A DNA stretch of 53,882 bases, taken from assembly GCA_026928255.1 (NCBI GenBank), contig JAIXKJ010000008.1, positions 39,440-93,321 on the forward strand, in the 5' to 3' direction. This DNA is from Anaerolineales bacterium (lineage in GTDB: Bacteria; Chloroflexota; Anaerolineae; Anaerolineales; Villigracilaceae). Each line of letters begins with the position of its first letter. Position 1 is the first letter of the stretch. The translations under genes and the position numbers were made by a program. The notes beneath the pieces were generated by a model. That model was not told the origin of the DNA, made no database searches, and saw nothing but the letters and a program-made list of their open reading frames with translations. This document shows, one piece after another, positions 9,785-18,632 of this stretch.

Positions 9785-11632
9785 ATGACGACGAAACAGT
9801 CTAAAAAACGAGTGAAGAAAATGTTCTCCGACGTGCCGCCCGCCACGTTGGAAGGATCGAACGACGCGCCGATTCTCGCCGCCGACAACGGCGCCGCGCA
9901 AGAGCAAAATCCGTTCGCAGAGTTGGAATTTCTGCGCGAGCGCGTGCGCGAGTTGGAAGAAGTCATTGCAGGCAAGACGTCTTCCGCGCCGATTATTTAC
10001 GAGAAAGAAAAAATCGGCTTCGCATTTTCAGGCGATAAAGTCTCGACGTTGCGCGGCGGACAGCCGCCCATCCCCAGCGAGGCGAAAGTCGTTCAAACGC
10101 CGCTCGTCGCGGGCGCGGAATCTATCGGCGCGGTAAAAATCGTCGCCCCTGAAAATCGTCCGCTTTCGGAAGAAGACCGACATTTGACAGACGCGGTGGC
10201 GAAACAAGTTTCGACGCAAATTGAAAACTTGCGTTTGCTCGCCGCCGCCGAACGCGCCCGCGCCGAAGCGGAAGAAGCCACGCATCAATTCACGCATCGC
10301 AACTGGGCGAACTACCTCGACGCGATTCAAAACGCGGAGCGCATCGGCTATGCTTACGATCAAAGCGCGGTGGAAGCCTTTACCGCGCGCGAACCCGCCG
10401 CGTACGATCACGCCGAAATCATGGAAACGCTCGACGAGCAAATCGGCAGAATTTACATCCAAGGCGTCAGCGCGTTGACCGAAGAAGATAAAAAATTCAT
10501 CAAGTCGGTGGCAAAGCAGGCCGGCCAACAAGTGGAAAATATCCGTCTGCTGGCGGACGCTTCGCGCGCGCGCATCGAAGCGGAAGACGCCTCGCGCCGC
10601 CTGACGCGCCAAAACTGGGAGCAATACACCGAACGCGAAGAAGCAAAACTCGGTTATGTTTACGACACGCTGACGGTCTCTCCACTGACGGACGAAAACG
10701 TCATCGCGGACGCGGCGCTCGAAGAGCCGCTTTTCGTGCGCGGACAAGCCATCGGGCGTTTGACGGTCAAAGGGTTAGGTCAACTTGCGCCCGAAGAAAA
10801 AGCGCTGGCGTCGTCCATCGCCGCGCAGACCAGCATCCACCTTGAAGCGTTGCGTCTGACGGAGGAACTGCAAAAGCGCGCGCAAGAGTTGAGAGAGTTA
10901 GACCGCTTGAAGTCCGCATTTTTGGCGAATATGTCGCACGAACTGCGGACGCCGCTCAACTCGATTCTCGGCTTCACCGACGTTATGCTCGAAGGGCTGG
11001 ACGGTCCGCTGACCGATTACATGGACAACGACCTGCGCCTCATCCAAAAAAACGGGCAGCATTTATTGCACCTGATTAACGACGTGTTGGACATGGCGAA
11101 GATTGAGTCGGGGCGCATGAACTTGCACTTTGACCGTTTCAACGTCAACAGTTTGTTGGAAGAAGTCGCCAACATCGTCTCGCCGCTGGCAAGCGACAAA
11201 CGCACCGCGCTTTACATCGAACCCGAAGCCGACCGCGAGTTGGACATCTTCGCCGACAGTTCGCGCTTGCGTCAAGTGATTATTAATCTGGTAACCAACT
11301 CCGTCAAGTTTACGGAAAACGGAACGGTGGCGCTGAACGTCGCCCGCCAAGAAAACGAGCGCGTGTTAATTACCGTCAAAGACAACGGACTCGGCATTCC
11401 GCCCGACCAACTGGAAAGCATCTTCCTCGAATTCACGCAAGTGGACACGTCCACCACGCGCAAAGTCGGCGGGACGGGACTCGGTCTGCCCATCAGCCGC
11501 CGCCTCGTCGAAATGCACGGCGGAAAACTTTGGGCGGAAAGCAGCGGCGTAGCGGGCGAAGGCTCGGCGTTTTACATTAACTTGCCTATTGAGTCCGTCT
11601 CTTCCGACGAAATGGAGAAACGAGAGAAATAA
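9785..11632 (+). CDS. Soluble histidine kinase with three short GAF-like repeats
   Basis: A 615-residue cytoplasmic kinase. After a short coiled-coil start (about 40-60), three degenerate GAF-like units of about 110 residues repeat (about 65-155, 175-265 and 280-355). They share lines such as IGYAYD / LGYVYD and a closing KQVSTQIENLRLL-type helix, separated by RARAEAEEA-like coils. HisKA carries His385 in ANMSHELRTP, and HATPase_c has NLVTNSVKFTE, DNGLGIP and GGTGLGLPISRR. It looks like the detached catalytic half of the receptor encoded just upstream. The start has its own AGGAG site 7 nt upstream, so the split is real and not a frameshift. The stop overlaps the next start (TAATG), which couples it to the threonine synthase-receiver gene. 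Confidence 0.88.
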   Translation: MTTKQSKKRVKKMFSDVPPATLEGSNDAPILAADNGAAQEQNPFAELEFLRERVRELEEVIAGKTSSAPIIYEKEKIGFAFSGDKVSTLRGGQPPIPSEAKVVQTPLVAGAESIGAVKIVAPENRPLSEEDRHLTDAVAKQVSTQIENLRLLAAAERARAEAEEATHQFTHRNWANYLDAIQNAERIGYAYDQSAVEAFTAREPAAYDHAEIMETLDEQIGRIYIQGVSALTEEDKKFIKSVAKQAGQQVENIRLLADASRARIEAEDASRRLTRQNWEQYTEREEAKLGYVYDTLTVSPLTDENVIADAALEEPLFVRGQAIGRLTVKGLGQLAPEEKALASSIAAQTSIHLEALRLTEELQKRAQELRELDRLKSAFLANMSHELRTPLNSILGFTDVMLEGLDGPLTDYMDNDLRLIQKNGQHLLHLINDVLDMAKIESGRMNLHFDRFNVNSLLEEVANIVSPLASDKRTALYIEPEADRELDIFADSSRLRQVIINLVTNSVKFTENGTVALNVARQENERVLITVKDNGLGIPPDQLESIFLEFTQVDTSTTRKVGGTGLGLPISRRLVEMHGGKLWAESSGVAGEGSAFYINLPIESVSSDEMEKREK

Positions 11633-13287
11633 TGGCGAATCCGCTTTACCTTGAATGCAACCTTTGCAGCCATCAACAACCTTATATTCCATTCAAGCCC
11701 GCTATTTGCGAAAAATGCCAATCGCAATGGGTAGAAGCGCGTTACGATTACGCCGCCTTCAAACGCGAAATTTTGCGCGGCATCCCCAACCGCCCCAGCA
11801 ACCTTTGGCGTTATCAAGACGTGCTGCCCATCAGCGACCCTTCCTCGCTCGACCTCTACCCCGCAGGCGGAACGCCCTTTCGCCATTCGGTGCGCTTCGC
11901 GCCAGAACTGGGACACAGCGCCATCTACATCAAAGACGAACGGCACGGACCGACGGCTTCGTTCAAAGACCGTCAAGCCGCCGTCGCCGTCGCCGCGATG
12001 AACGAAAACGGAATCCGCGAGGCGGTCATCGCCTCTACGGGAAACGCCGCCGTCGCCTACGCCGCCGCTTGCGCGCGCGCGGGCATCAAACTTTGGGTTT
12101 TTATGACCAGCCTCGTGCCGCAGGAAAAATTGCGCGAAGCCGCCCTCTTCGGCGCGGAAGTGATTCGCGTCAGCGGCAACTACGACCAGACTAAACAAAT
12201 CGCCAGTCAATTCGCGCAGAGGAAAAATCTGTTGTTGGATCGCGGCGCGAGTTCCGTGCCTGCGCGAGAATCCATGAAGACCATCGCCTACGAAATTGTC
12301 GAGCAGTTGGGCTGGCGCGCGCCCGATTGGTACATCCAAGCCGTCAGCGGCGGACTCGGTCCGCTGGGCGTTTATCAAGGTTTCCATGAAATGTTCAACA
12401 TGGGCTTGATTAATAAAATTCCCAAACTGGCTGTCATTCAAGCCGAAGGTTGTTCGCCGATGGTAACGGCGTTCAAAGGGGGCAAAGACGTCGCCGCGCC
12501 GGTCGTCCCCAACACGCGCATCATCATCCTCTCCACAGGCGACCCTGGCGCCGCCTACACCTACTTGTGGAATCTCACGCAACAGCACGGCGGCGTGATG
12601 GAATCCGTTACCGATTTGGAAGCCTACGAAGCGATGAAAGCCATCGCCAAAAGCGAAGGCATGGCGGTCGAACCCGCTACCGCCGTCGCCTTTGCCGGCT
12701 TTTTGAAACTATCCAAACAAGGCGTTCTCGGCAAGGATGAAACTATCGCCATCAACTGCACGGGACACACCTTCCCCGTCGAGAAGCATGTGCTGGGCGA
12801 GCAATGGGCGGTGGACGTGCACCTCAGCAAAGACCAAACGCCCGCGCCGCAAGAAGGGTTGCAAGCCGCGCTGGAAAGCCTCGACGAAACCGCCACCACC
12901 GTCCTTTTAGTGGACGACAACTCCGACGACGCGCTGCTCATTCGCCGCCTGCTCGAAGGGCGGAAAAAGTATCGCGTCTATCTCGCAAAAGACGGCTGGG
13001 AAGGTCTCTCTATTGCGCGGCAAAAATTGCCCGATTTAATCGTCAGCGATTTAACCATGCCCGGCATTGACGGCTTCGGCTTGGTGGAAGAATTAAAACT
13101 CGACCCGCGCACAAAAGATATTCCGGTCGTCGTCGTCAGCGCAAAAGACATCACCAACGAAGAGCGTCATCGCTTGAACGGTCATATCGAGGCGTTGTAT
13201 CAAAAAGGCTCGCTGCCTACGCGAAAATTTGTGGATAAGGTAATTGACGTAATTGAGGATAAAATAGAAGAAAAAGGCAAAGAATAA
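11632..13287 (+). CDS. Threonine synthase-like PLP enzyme fused to a receiver domain
   Basis: A 551-residue fusion. The N-terminus has a zinc-ribbon-like CNLC...CEKC pair (Cys9, Cys12, Cys26, Cys29). A fold type II PLP-dependent domain of the threonine synthase family follows (about 50-400), with the probable PLP lysine Lys112 in TASFKDRQ, the phosphate-binding stretch STGNAAVAYAAA and SGGLGPLG. A receiver domain begins near residue 422 (LLVDDNSDD), with phospho-acceptor Asp472 in VSDLTMPGIDG and a Lys in VVVSAKD. Threonine synthase makes threonine from O-phosphohomoserine. A covalent receiver suggests its activity or location is set by phosphorylation from the kinases encoded upstream. True threonine synthase activity, rather than action on another amino acid, is inferred from family only. 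All catalytic and receiver landmarks look intact. Confidence 0.88.
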   Translation: MANPLYLECNLCSHQQPYIPFKPAICEKCQSQWVEARYDYAAFKREILRGIPNRPSNLWRYQDVLPISDPSSLDLYPAGGTPFRHSVRFAPELGHSAIYIKDERHGPTASFKDRQAAVAVAAMNENGIREAVIASTGNAAVAYAAACARAGIKLWVFMTSLVPQEKLREAALFGAEVIRVSGNYDQTKQIASQFAQRKNLLLDRGASSVPARESMKTIAYEIVEQLGWRAPDWYIQAVSGGLGPLGVYQGFHEMFNMGLINKIPKLAVIQAEGCSPMVTAFKGGKDVAAPVVPNTRIIILSTGDPGAAYTYLWNLTQQHGGVMESVTDLEAYEAMKAIAKSEGMAVEPATAVAFAGFLKLSKQGVLGKDETIAINCTGHTFPVEKHVLGEQWAVDVHLSKDQTPAPQEGLQAALESLDETATTVLLVDDNSDDALLIRRLLEGRKKYRVYLAKDGWEGLSIARQKLPDLIVSDLTMPGIDGFGLVEELKLDPRTKDIPVVVVSAKDITNEERHRLNGHIEALYQKGSLPTRKFVDKVIDVIEDKIEEKGKE

Positions 13288-13301
13288 GGAGCAAGCAAGA
13301 C

Positions 13302-13670
13302 ATGGGAAAAACTGTTCTCTACATCGAAGACAATCCAGACAATATGGCTCTTGTCAAACGCGCTCTTGAATCTCGCGGATATACCCTTTTAGAAGCCTAC
13401 ACCGGGTTAGACGGCGTGAAAATCGCCGAACAAAAAAAAGCGGATTTAATTCTGCTCGACATCAACCTGCCCGACATTGACGGCTACAAAGTCGCGCGGC
13501 GTTTGCGCGCCAGCCGCAAAAACAACTTAGCGCATGTGCCGATCATCGCCGTTACCGCCAACGCGCTCAAAGGCGACGCCGAAAAAGCGCTCTCTGCCGG
13601 CTGCGACGTGTACATGTCCAAACCGATTAACATCCGCGAATTATGGGCGCGGGTCGAGGGCTTCGGTTAG
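13302..13670 (+). CDS. Single-domain response regulator (DivK/CheY-like)
   Basis: A 122-residue stand-alone receiver. It has YIEDNPDN for the acidic pocket, Asp53 in LLDINLPDIDG, the Thr in AVTANA and the Lys in YMSKPIN. With no output domain it probably shuttles phosphate between proteins or docks on a partner, as DivK- and CheY-type proteins do. It is the last gene of the signalling operon, 14 bp after the threonine synthase-receiver fusion, with an AAGGAG ribosome site. Its likely phosphodonors are the two kinases encoded upstream. Confidence 0.9.
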   Translation: MGKTVLYIEDNPDNMALVKRALESRGYTLLEAYTGLDGVKIAEQKKADLILLDINLPDIDGYKVARRLRASRKNNLAHVPIIAVTANALKGDAEKALSAGCDVYMSKPINIRELWARVEGFG

Positions 13671-13760
13671 TCGTCGTCTATTCTTCGGCAAGGACAATAA
13701 CGCGATCTTCGGGGTTGAAAATAACCCGTCGCCGTCTCAATCAAAAAGGTATATTCGCGC

Positions 13761-13779
13761 AAAAAGTTTTGCACTTTTT
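13761..13779 (+). terminator. AT-rich hairpin, possible weak terminator
   Basis: A 7-bp stem (arms 13761-13767 and 13773-13779) with a 5-nt loop ends in a T run. It lies between the signalling operon and the sulfite-oxidase-like gene and could be its terminator. The remaining gap (13671-13760) holds a second small hairpin (arms 13712-13716 and 13723-13727) and nothing else I can name. Confidence 0.25.
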
Positions 13780-13798
13780 GTTGTGAAAGCGAGGTTTA

Positions 13799-14434
13799 AT
13801 GTTTCTATTTGAAGATCGCCGCCAACAAGAAGACGACGTCCGCGCCGAAGGGCGGCTGCCGCCCGGTCAATCGTTGACGTTGAAATTTCCCGTCTTGCAT
13901 TACGGGCCGGTTCCTCCGTTCAACCCCGCCGCGTGGGACTTCCGCGTTTGGGGCGAAGTCGAAGAAGAAAGGCGTTGGAGTTGGGACGAGTTCAATCAAC
14001 TGCCGCGCTCCAAACTAAAAATGGACATCCACTGCGTAACGCGCTGGAGCAAGTTCGACACCGAATGGGAAGGCGTTTCGGTTAAGACCTTAATCGAAAG
14101 CGGCGTTTTCAAAATCAAGCCGTCCGCCACGCATGTGATGCAACACGCCGAATACGGTTTCACCGTCAACCTGCCGTTGGAAGTCGTTTTGCAAGACACT
14201 TTCTTGCTGGCGACTCATTTTGACGGACAGCCGCTTACGCCCGAACACGGTTACCCTTTGCGCGGAATTGTCGGCTTTATGCCCGGACGCGAAGACATGG
14301 AAACGCCTTATTTTTGGAAAGGCGCAAAATGGATTCGCTCGCTGGAATTTATGGCGCAAGACAAACGCGGATTTTGGGAACAGGCGGGTTATCACAACCG
14401 CGCCGACGTTTGGCGCGAAGAGCGATTTGGCTAA
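13799..14434 (+). CDS. Sulfite oxidase-like molybdopterin oxidoreductase
   Basis: A 211-residue protein covering only the Mo-cofactor domain of the sulfite oxidase superfamily. The expected molybdenum-ligand cysteine is Cys79 in DIHCVTRWS. Other conserved segments are the GVSVKTL region, HAEYGF, HGYPLR and the WKGAKW region near the end. There is no signal peptide and no dimerisation or haem domain, so it matches the small cytosolic-type group annotated as sulfite oxidase-like oxidoreductases. The physiological substrate of that group is unclear. A GAGG site lies 5 nt before the ATG. It is monocistronic and ends at a strong bidirectional terminator facing the convergent protease gene. Confidence 0.85.
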   Translation: MFLFEDRRQQEDDVRAEGRLPPGQSLTLKFPVLHYGPVPPFNPAAWDFRVWGEVEEERRWSWDEFNQLPRSKLKMDIHCVTRWSKFDTEWEGVSVKTLIESGVFKIKPSATHVMQHAEYGFTVNLPLEVVLQDTFLLATHFDGQPLTPEHGYPLRGIVGFMPGREDMETPYFWKGAKWIRSLEFMAQDKRGFWEQAGYHNRADVWREERFG

Positions 14435-14438
14435 TAAA

Positions 14439-14468
14439 AAGAACTCCGAGTTTTCGGAGTTCTTTTTT
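14439..14468. terminator. Bidirectional intrinsic terminator
   Basis: Arms 14439-14449 and 14454-14464 pair perfectly over 11 bp around a 4-nt loop, with A and T runs on the two sides. It serves the plus-strand oxidoreductase gene and the minus-strand protease gene. Confidence 0.85.
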
Positions 14469-14471
14469 CAT

Positions 14472-15632
14472 CTACGGGCGTTTGCCCAAAATAATCGGAA
14501 TGTCTAATTTTTCGCTTCCGCGCAAAACGGTCAGCGTAACGGTATCGCCCGGTCCCTTGTTGTTAAGCAAATACGCCAACAGGTCGTCAAAGGTTCGCAC
14601 TTCGACTCCGTCAATGGCGACGATTAAATCTCCGCCAGACGACAGCCCTTGAATCTTCGTCGGCTTGTTGCCCGCTTTGATTCCCGCCTTGTCGGCGGGT
14701 CCGCCTGCGGCGACGCCGACCACATACGCGCCGGTAAATTGCGGCAATCCCAATTCTTTCACCGCGCTCAACGTCAAACTGCTGCTGGACGAAATTCCCA
14801 AATACGGGTAATCATATTTTCCGTCGGAAATCAAAATCGGCGCGACGCGCTTGACGATATTAATGGACACCGCAAAGCCGATGCCCGAATTGACCGGCTC
14901 GCCCGAATCGTTTTGGCTGTATGTGCGGATGGCGCGATTAATGCCGACCACTTCGCCTTGCAAATTGAACAAAGGTCCGCCCGAATTGCCGGGGTTGATC
15001 GCCGCGTCGGTTTGGATGATGTCTCCCGCCGTGAACGGGCTTCCTTCCGGGCTGGCGTGTTCCGAATCAAGGATGCGCCCCAACGCGGAAATAATGCCAA
15101 CGGTCATCGTGCTTTGCAAGCCAAAGGGGTTGCCGATGGCGACGACGGTTTGACCGACTTTCAGCGCCGACGAATCGCCAAGCGGCAACGGCTTCAACTC
15201 CGAAGCGGGCGCGTCCACTTTGACGACGGCGACGTCCGAATCTAAATCCACGCCGACGACTTTTCCTTCCGCCATAAAGCCCGACGTGAAATGCACCTCG
15301 ACGGTCGGGTACGCGGTTTTTTGGTCTTTTGCGACGACGTGGAAATTCGTTATGATGTGTCCTTGCGCGTCGTAAACGAAGCCAGAGCCTTGACCTGAAT
15401 CGGTAAAAATTGCCACTGTGCCAGGGCTGACGTTTTCAAATAAAGTTACCAGCGCGTCTTGCGAAGCGGGGTTGGCATTTTGCACGTTTTGCGACGGCGC
15501 AAGCGTGGGAATCGTCTCCGCAGCGGACGGCTGCAAAGTCGGCGCTTGCGGCGTTCCGACAGCGGCGCCGCGACAAGCGAGAGCCGTCAGCGCCAGCGTC
15601 AACACTGGAACAATCCAACGATATTTTTTCAT
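14472..15632 (-). CDS. HtrA/DegP-family serine protease with PDZ domain, lipoprotein
   Basis: A 386-residue envelope protease of the trypsin-like S1C family. The N-terminus is a lipoprotein signal (lipobox ALAC, Cys20), then a Pro/Thr-rich linker to about residue 50. The catalytic triad is His98 (ITNFHVV), Asp133 (DSDVAVVK) and Ser217 (NPGNSGGP). One PDZ domain (about 285-380) contains the loop YLGISSS and a IAGxKP-like core. HtrA proteins degrade or refold damaged envelope proteins. A GAGGAG ribosome site precedes the ATG by 8 nt. It lies 13 bp downstream of the DnaJ-family gene on the same strand, which suggests a small protein quality-control operon. Confidence 0.92.
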   Translation of the reverse strand: MKKYRWIVPVLTLALTALACRGAAVGTPQAPTLQPSAAETIPTLAPSQNVQNANPASQDALVTLFENVSPGTVAIFTDSGQGSGFVYDAQGHIITNFHVVAKDQKTAYPTVEVHFTSGFMAEGKVVGVDLDSDVAVVKVDAPASELKPLPLGDSSALKVGQTVVAIGNPFGLQSTMTVGIISALGRILDSEHASPEGSPFTAGDIIQTDAAINPGNSGGPLFNLQGEVVGINRAIRTYSQNDSGEPVNSGIGFAVSINIVKRVAPILISDGKYDYPYLGISSSSSLTLSAVKELGLPQFTGAYVVGVAAGGPADKAGIKAGNKPTKIQGLSSGGDLIVAIDGVEVRTFDDLLAYLLNNKGPGDTVTLTVLRGSEKLDIPIILGKRP

Positions 15633-15645
15633 TTTTGAAACTCCT

Positions 15646-16554
15646 CTAAAACTTAATACGCGACGCCTCTTCGATCAACTCGCGTTGTTTCGGCGATAAA
15701 TATTTCGGAACTTGCGCTTTGAGTTTCACGTATAAATCGCCCCTGTTTTTGGCGTCTTTCACGTTCGGCATGCCGCGTCCCGCCAAACGAAACGTTTGAT
15801 CGGGTTGCGTGCCAGACGGGATGTTCAATTTAACTTCTCCGGTCGGCGTTTCCACTTTCGCCTCGCCGCCGAGAATCAACGTGAAAACATCCACATTGGA
15901 TGTGGTCGTCAGGTTGCTTCCGTCGCGCTCGAAGCGCGCGTCGTCCGCCACTTGCACGACGAGATAAAGGTCGCCGCCCCTCGCGCCCGCCCCCGCCACG
16001 CGAACTTTCGAGCCAGTCTTCACGCCCGCCGGAATGCGGACGGTAATTTTCTTTCCGTCGGGTTTTTGGAATTGACGAGTCGCGCCTTCAAAGGCTTCTT
16101 GAAAAGAAATGTCGAGCCCTTGTTCTTGCGCCGCCGACTCGGAAGCGAAGGGATTTCCGCGCCCTTGTCCGCGCATGGCTTCGCCGAAGATCGTCCGAAA
16201 GAAGTCAGAAACTCCGCCGCCGCCCGCGCCGCCGAACAAATCGTCCACGTTGACATTCACGCGCTGACCGCCGCCCTGCTGCTGATACCAGCCGCCGAAG
16301 TCGCTCGCGCCGCCGCCTCTGGAACTGAAGTCCGAATACGCGCTGCCGACTTGATCGTAATGTGCGCGTTTTTTTTCGTCGCTCAACACTTGATAGGCTT
16401 CGTTGATGTCCTTGAATTTATCTTCCGCTTTTTTATCCCCGGCGTTTTTATCGGGATGATATTTCATCGCCAATTTGCGGTACGCCTTGCGGATTTCGTC
16501 CGCGTTGGCTTTGCGCTCCACGCCGAGAATTTTATAGTAATCTTTATAATCCAT
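15646..16554 (-). CDS. DnaJ-family co-chaperone, CbpA type
   Basis: A 302-residue J-domain protein. The J domain (1-70) has the HPD motif at 33-35, needed to stimulate DnaK ATPase. A Gly/Ser-rich linker follows (about 75-130), then two C-terminal substrate-binding domains (about 145-300). There is no CxxCxGxG zinc-finger region, so it is type II (CbpA-like) rather than classical DnaJ. It is the upstream gene of the pair with the HtrA-like protease. The divergent gap to 16680 is AT-rich and probably holds both promoters, but I could not assign clean boxes. Confidence 0.92.
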   Translation of the reverse strand: MDYKDYYKILGVERKANADEIRKAYRKLAMKYHPDKNAGDKKAEDKFKDINEAYQVLSDEKKRAHYDQVGSAYSDFSSRGGGASDFGGWYQQQGGGQRVNVNVDDLFGGAGGGGVSDFFRTIFGEAMRGQGRGNPFASESAAQEQGLDISFQEAFEGATRQFQKPDGKKITVRIPAGVKTGSKVRVAGAGARGGDLYLVVQVADDARFERDGSNLTTTSNVDVFTLILGGEAKVETPTGEVKLNIPSGTQPDQTFRLAGRGMPNVKDAKNRGDLYVKLKAQVPKYLSPKQRELIEEASRIKF

Positions 16555-16679
16555 TCGTTTATTTTCATCCCTTCGCCGCGCGCGGTCAAGCGCCCAGCGT
16601 TAATATTTACACAACTCTAATTCAGGGAAAAATTATGGTAGAGTAAATCAAATTCATTTTAAGAAGAGAAGATAAGAAT

Positions 16680-17264
16680 ATGCTGAAATCCATTTGCGTT
16701 TTTTGCGGCTCGTCCGACGCGGTAAACGAAGAGTACAAACAAGCGGCGTTTGAAACGGGGGCGCTCCTCGCTCGACGCGGAATCCAAATTATTTTTGGCG
16801 GCGGCAAAACGGGGTTGATGGGCGCGTTGGCGGACGGCGCGTTAACGGCAGGCGGCGAAGTCGTCGGCGTAATTGTCCCTGCGATGAACACTTCCGCGCT
16901 GGCGCACGCGGCGCTGACCCGTCTGGAAGTCGCGCCTTCGATGCGCGAACGCAAAGCGCGAATGCGCGAATTAGCGGACGGTTTCATCGCGTTGCCCGGC
17001 GGCTTCGGCACTTGGGACGAATTATTTGAAGTCGTTACAAACGGGCAAATTGGCGAACACGACAAACCGATTGGTTTGCTCGACGTCAACAACTTTTACG
17101 CGCCGCTTCTCTGCGCCATCGATCGCGCCGTCGCCGACGGCTTTATCTTCGCCGAACATCGCCGCGCCCTATCCGTCGAATCAGACTCGACGCGCTTATT
17201 GGAATTAATGAAAAATTATCGCCATCCGCACGAGGCGACTCAACGCTGGATGCGCGAAAGTTAA
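16680..17264 (+). CDS. LOG-family nucleotide phosphoribohydrolase (TIGR00730)
   Basis: A 194-residue protein of the LOG (lonely guy) family, related to lysine-decarboxylase-like Rossmann proteins. The signature PGGFGTWDE (106-114) and the SMRERKARM segment bind and cleave nucleoside 5'-monophosphates, releasing a free base and ribose 5-phosphate. The N-terminal FCGSS and GGGKTGLMG loops are also present. In plants and pathogens LOG enzymes activate cytokinins; in most bacteria the role is thought to be nucleotide housekeeping. Its stop codon overlaps the stop codon of the convergent map gene through a shared TTAA (17261-17264). Confidence 0.88.
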   Translation: MLKSICVFCGSSDAVNEEYKQAAFETGALLARRGIQIIFGGGKTGLMGALADGALTAGGEVVGVIVPAMNTSALAHAALTRLEVAPSMRERKARMRELADGFIALPGGFGTWDELFEVVTNGQIGEHDKPIGLLDVNNFYAPLLCAIDRAVADGFIFAEHRRALSVESDSTRLLELMKNYRHPHEATQRWMRES

Positions 17265-18007
17265 GGCAAAGTCAAAATAATCGGCTCGCCCTTCGTTACG
17301 ATGACCGTATGCTCGAATTGCGCGGCGATGGTGTCGTCCACCGTTTTGAGCGACCACCCGTCGGACTGCTCGACGACGTGTCCGCGCCCGGCGGTGAGGA
17401 AAGGCTCGATGGCGAGAACCAGCCCGTTTTCCATGACGCGGCGATCTTCGGGACGATAGAAGTTGTACACGGCGGACGGTTTGTCGTGCAGTTGACGCCC
17501 AATGCCGTGGCCGGTCAAATCGAAAATCGGGTTATAGCCGCGCTCTTTGGCTTCGTGCTGAACCGTCTTGCCGATGATGTTCAGCCGCCGCCCAACGCGC
17601 ACCGCCGCCAACGCCTTCTCCAACGCAGACTTTGCCGCATCGAGCAGTTTTTCATATTCGGCGTTCGCCGCGCCGACGACCACCGACGCGCCCGTGTCGC
17701 CGAAGTAGCCGTTCAATTCGGCGGACACGTCAATGTTGATTAAATCGCCGTCTTGAATAACGCGCTCGTTTGGGATGCCGTGCGCGATCACGGGCGAAAC
17801 GCTGATGCAGGTTCCGCCCGGAAAGTTATACATCGCGCGCGGCGCGGACTTTGCGCCGTTGCGGTTGAGAAACGCTTCGCCGATGCGGTCTAATTCCAGC
17901 GTGGTCATGCCCGGCTCGGCGCTTTTCATCATCAACTGTAAAGCCTGCGCGCAGATTCTTCCTGCGGCTCTTAATCCATTAATATCTTTTTCTTCGGTTG
18001 CTATCAT
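17261..18007 (-). CDS. map: Methionine aminopeptidase, type I
   Basis: A 248-residue metallo-aminopeptidase that removes the initiator Met from new proteins. Metal ligands are visible: Asp in NIDVSAE, Asp in YFGDTGA, His in TGHGIG, Glu in AIEPFL and Glu in QFEHTV. The substrate-side His is in IAHGIP. I set the start at the ATG at 18007, because the longer in-frame reading to 18187 runs antisense-free only through the thymidylate kinase gene and has no family homology. A TATAAT box lies 7 nt upstream of this ATG with no ribosome site, which points to leaderless expression from within the end of tmk. Confidence 0.93.
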   Translation of the reverse strand: MIATEEKDINGLRAAGRICAQALQLMMKSAEPGMTTLELDRIGEAFLNRNGAKSAPRAMYNFPGGTCISVSPVIAHGIPNERVIQDGDLINIDVSAELNGYFGDTGASVVVGAANAEYEKLLDAAKSALEKALAAVRVGRRLNIIGKTVQHEAKERGYNPIFDLTGHGIGRQLHDKPSAVYNFYRPEDRRVMENGLVLAIEPFLTAGRGHVVEQSDGWSLKTVDDTIAAQFEHTVIVTKGEPIILTLP

Positions 18008-18014
18008 AGCAAAG

Positions 18015-18020
18015 ATTATA
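18015..18020 (-). promoter_or_regulatory. -10 box for leaderless map
   Basis: TATAAT on the minus strand, 7 nt before the map ATG and overlapping the tmk stop codon. No ribosome site fits between them. Confidence 0.5.
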
Positions 18021-18630
18021 CAACCAGTTTTTCCAAGATAATTTTTCGCAGTTCCGCTTGAACGGAATCCCACGCCTGTTCCGAGTTGACGACCGCCCAA
18101 CGTCGCGGCTCGCTCTTGACCATTTCTAAATAGCCGTTGCGGACTCGCCGATGAAATTCGACGGTGTAAGCGTCCAGCCGATTCCATTCGTCGTCTTTTT
18201 TCTTGCGGCTCAAGCCGACTTCCACGTCAAGGTCGAGCAAAATGGTCAAATCGGGAGTCAAGCCGCCGGTAGCATAGTTGACCAACGCGCGAATCTCGTC
18301 TAAATTTTGACGATGCCCGTAGCCTTGATAGGCAATCGTGGAATCAAAGTAGCGGTCGGAAAGCACAATTTCTCCGTCGGCGAGGCGCGGCTTGACGACT
18401 TGCTCGACGATTTGCGCGCGCGCCGCTTGGTAGAGCAGCGTCTCCGTGCGCGGGTGCATTTCCGCGTTTTTCATATCGTGCAACACCTCGCGGATTTGCT
18501 CGCTGATGGACGTGCCGCCCGGCTCGCGCGTCGGAAAAACCGTATAGCCTTTCTCGCGCAGAAAATTCGTCAGCGGCGGAATGTGCGACGTTTTACCCGA
18601 ACCTTCGGGACCTTCAAGCGTGATGAACAT
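18016..18630 (-). CDS. tmk: Thymidylate kinase
   Basis: Converts dTMP to dTDP for DNA synthesis. The protein has about 204 residues, normal for the family. The P-loop GPEGSGKTS, the DR(Y/F) motif in LSDRYFDSTIAYQG and the TREPGGT dTMP-binding segment are all present. Two starts are possible: a GTG at 18636 overlapping the upstream stop (GTGA), and the ATG at 18630. I prefer the ATG because a GGGAG ribosome site sits 5 nt before it, while the GTG would lie on that site. It is co-transcribed with the R3H ATPase gene upstream. Confidence 0.93.
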   Translation of the reverse strand: MFITLEGPEGSGKTSHIPPLTNFLREKGYTVFPTREPGGTSISEQIREVLHDMKNAEMHPRTETLLYQAARAQIVEQVVKPRLADGEIVLSDRYFDSTIAYQGYGHRQNLDEIRALVNYATGGLTPDLTILLDLDVEVGLSRKKKDDEWNRLDAYTVEFHRRVRNGYLEMVKSEPRRWAVVNSEQAWDSVQAELRKIILEKLVV

Positions 18631-18632
18631 GC

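Noticed and set aside
9740..9790. Frameshift joining the giant receptor and the soluble kinase
   Set aside because: The second gene has a proper AGGAG site 7 nt before its ATG and the first ends cleanly.
18008..18187. N-terminal extension of methionine aminopeptidase
   Set aside because: It overlaps tmk, has no family similarity, and the leaderless -10 box lies within it.
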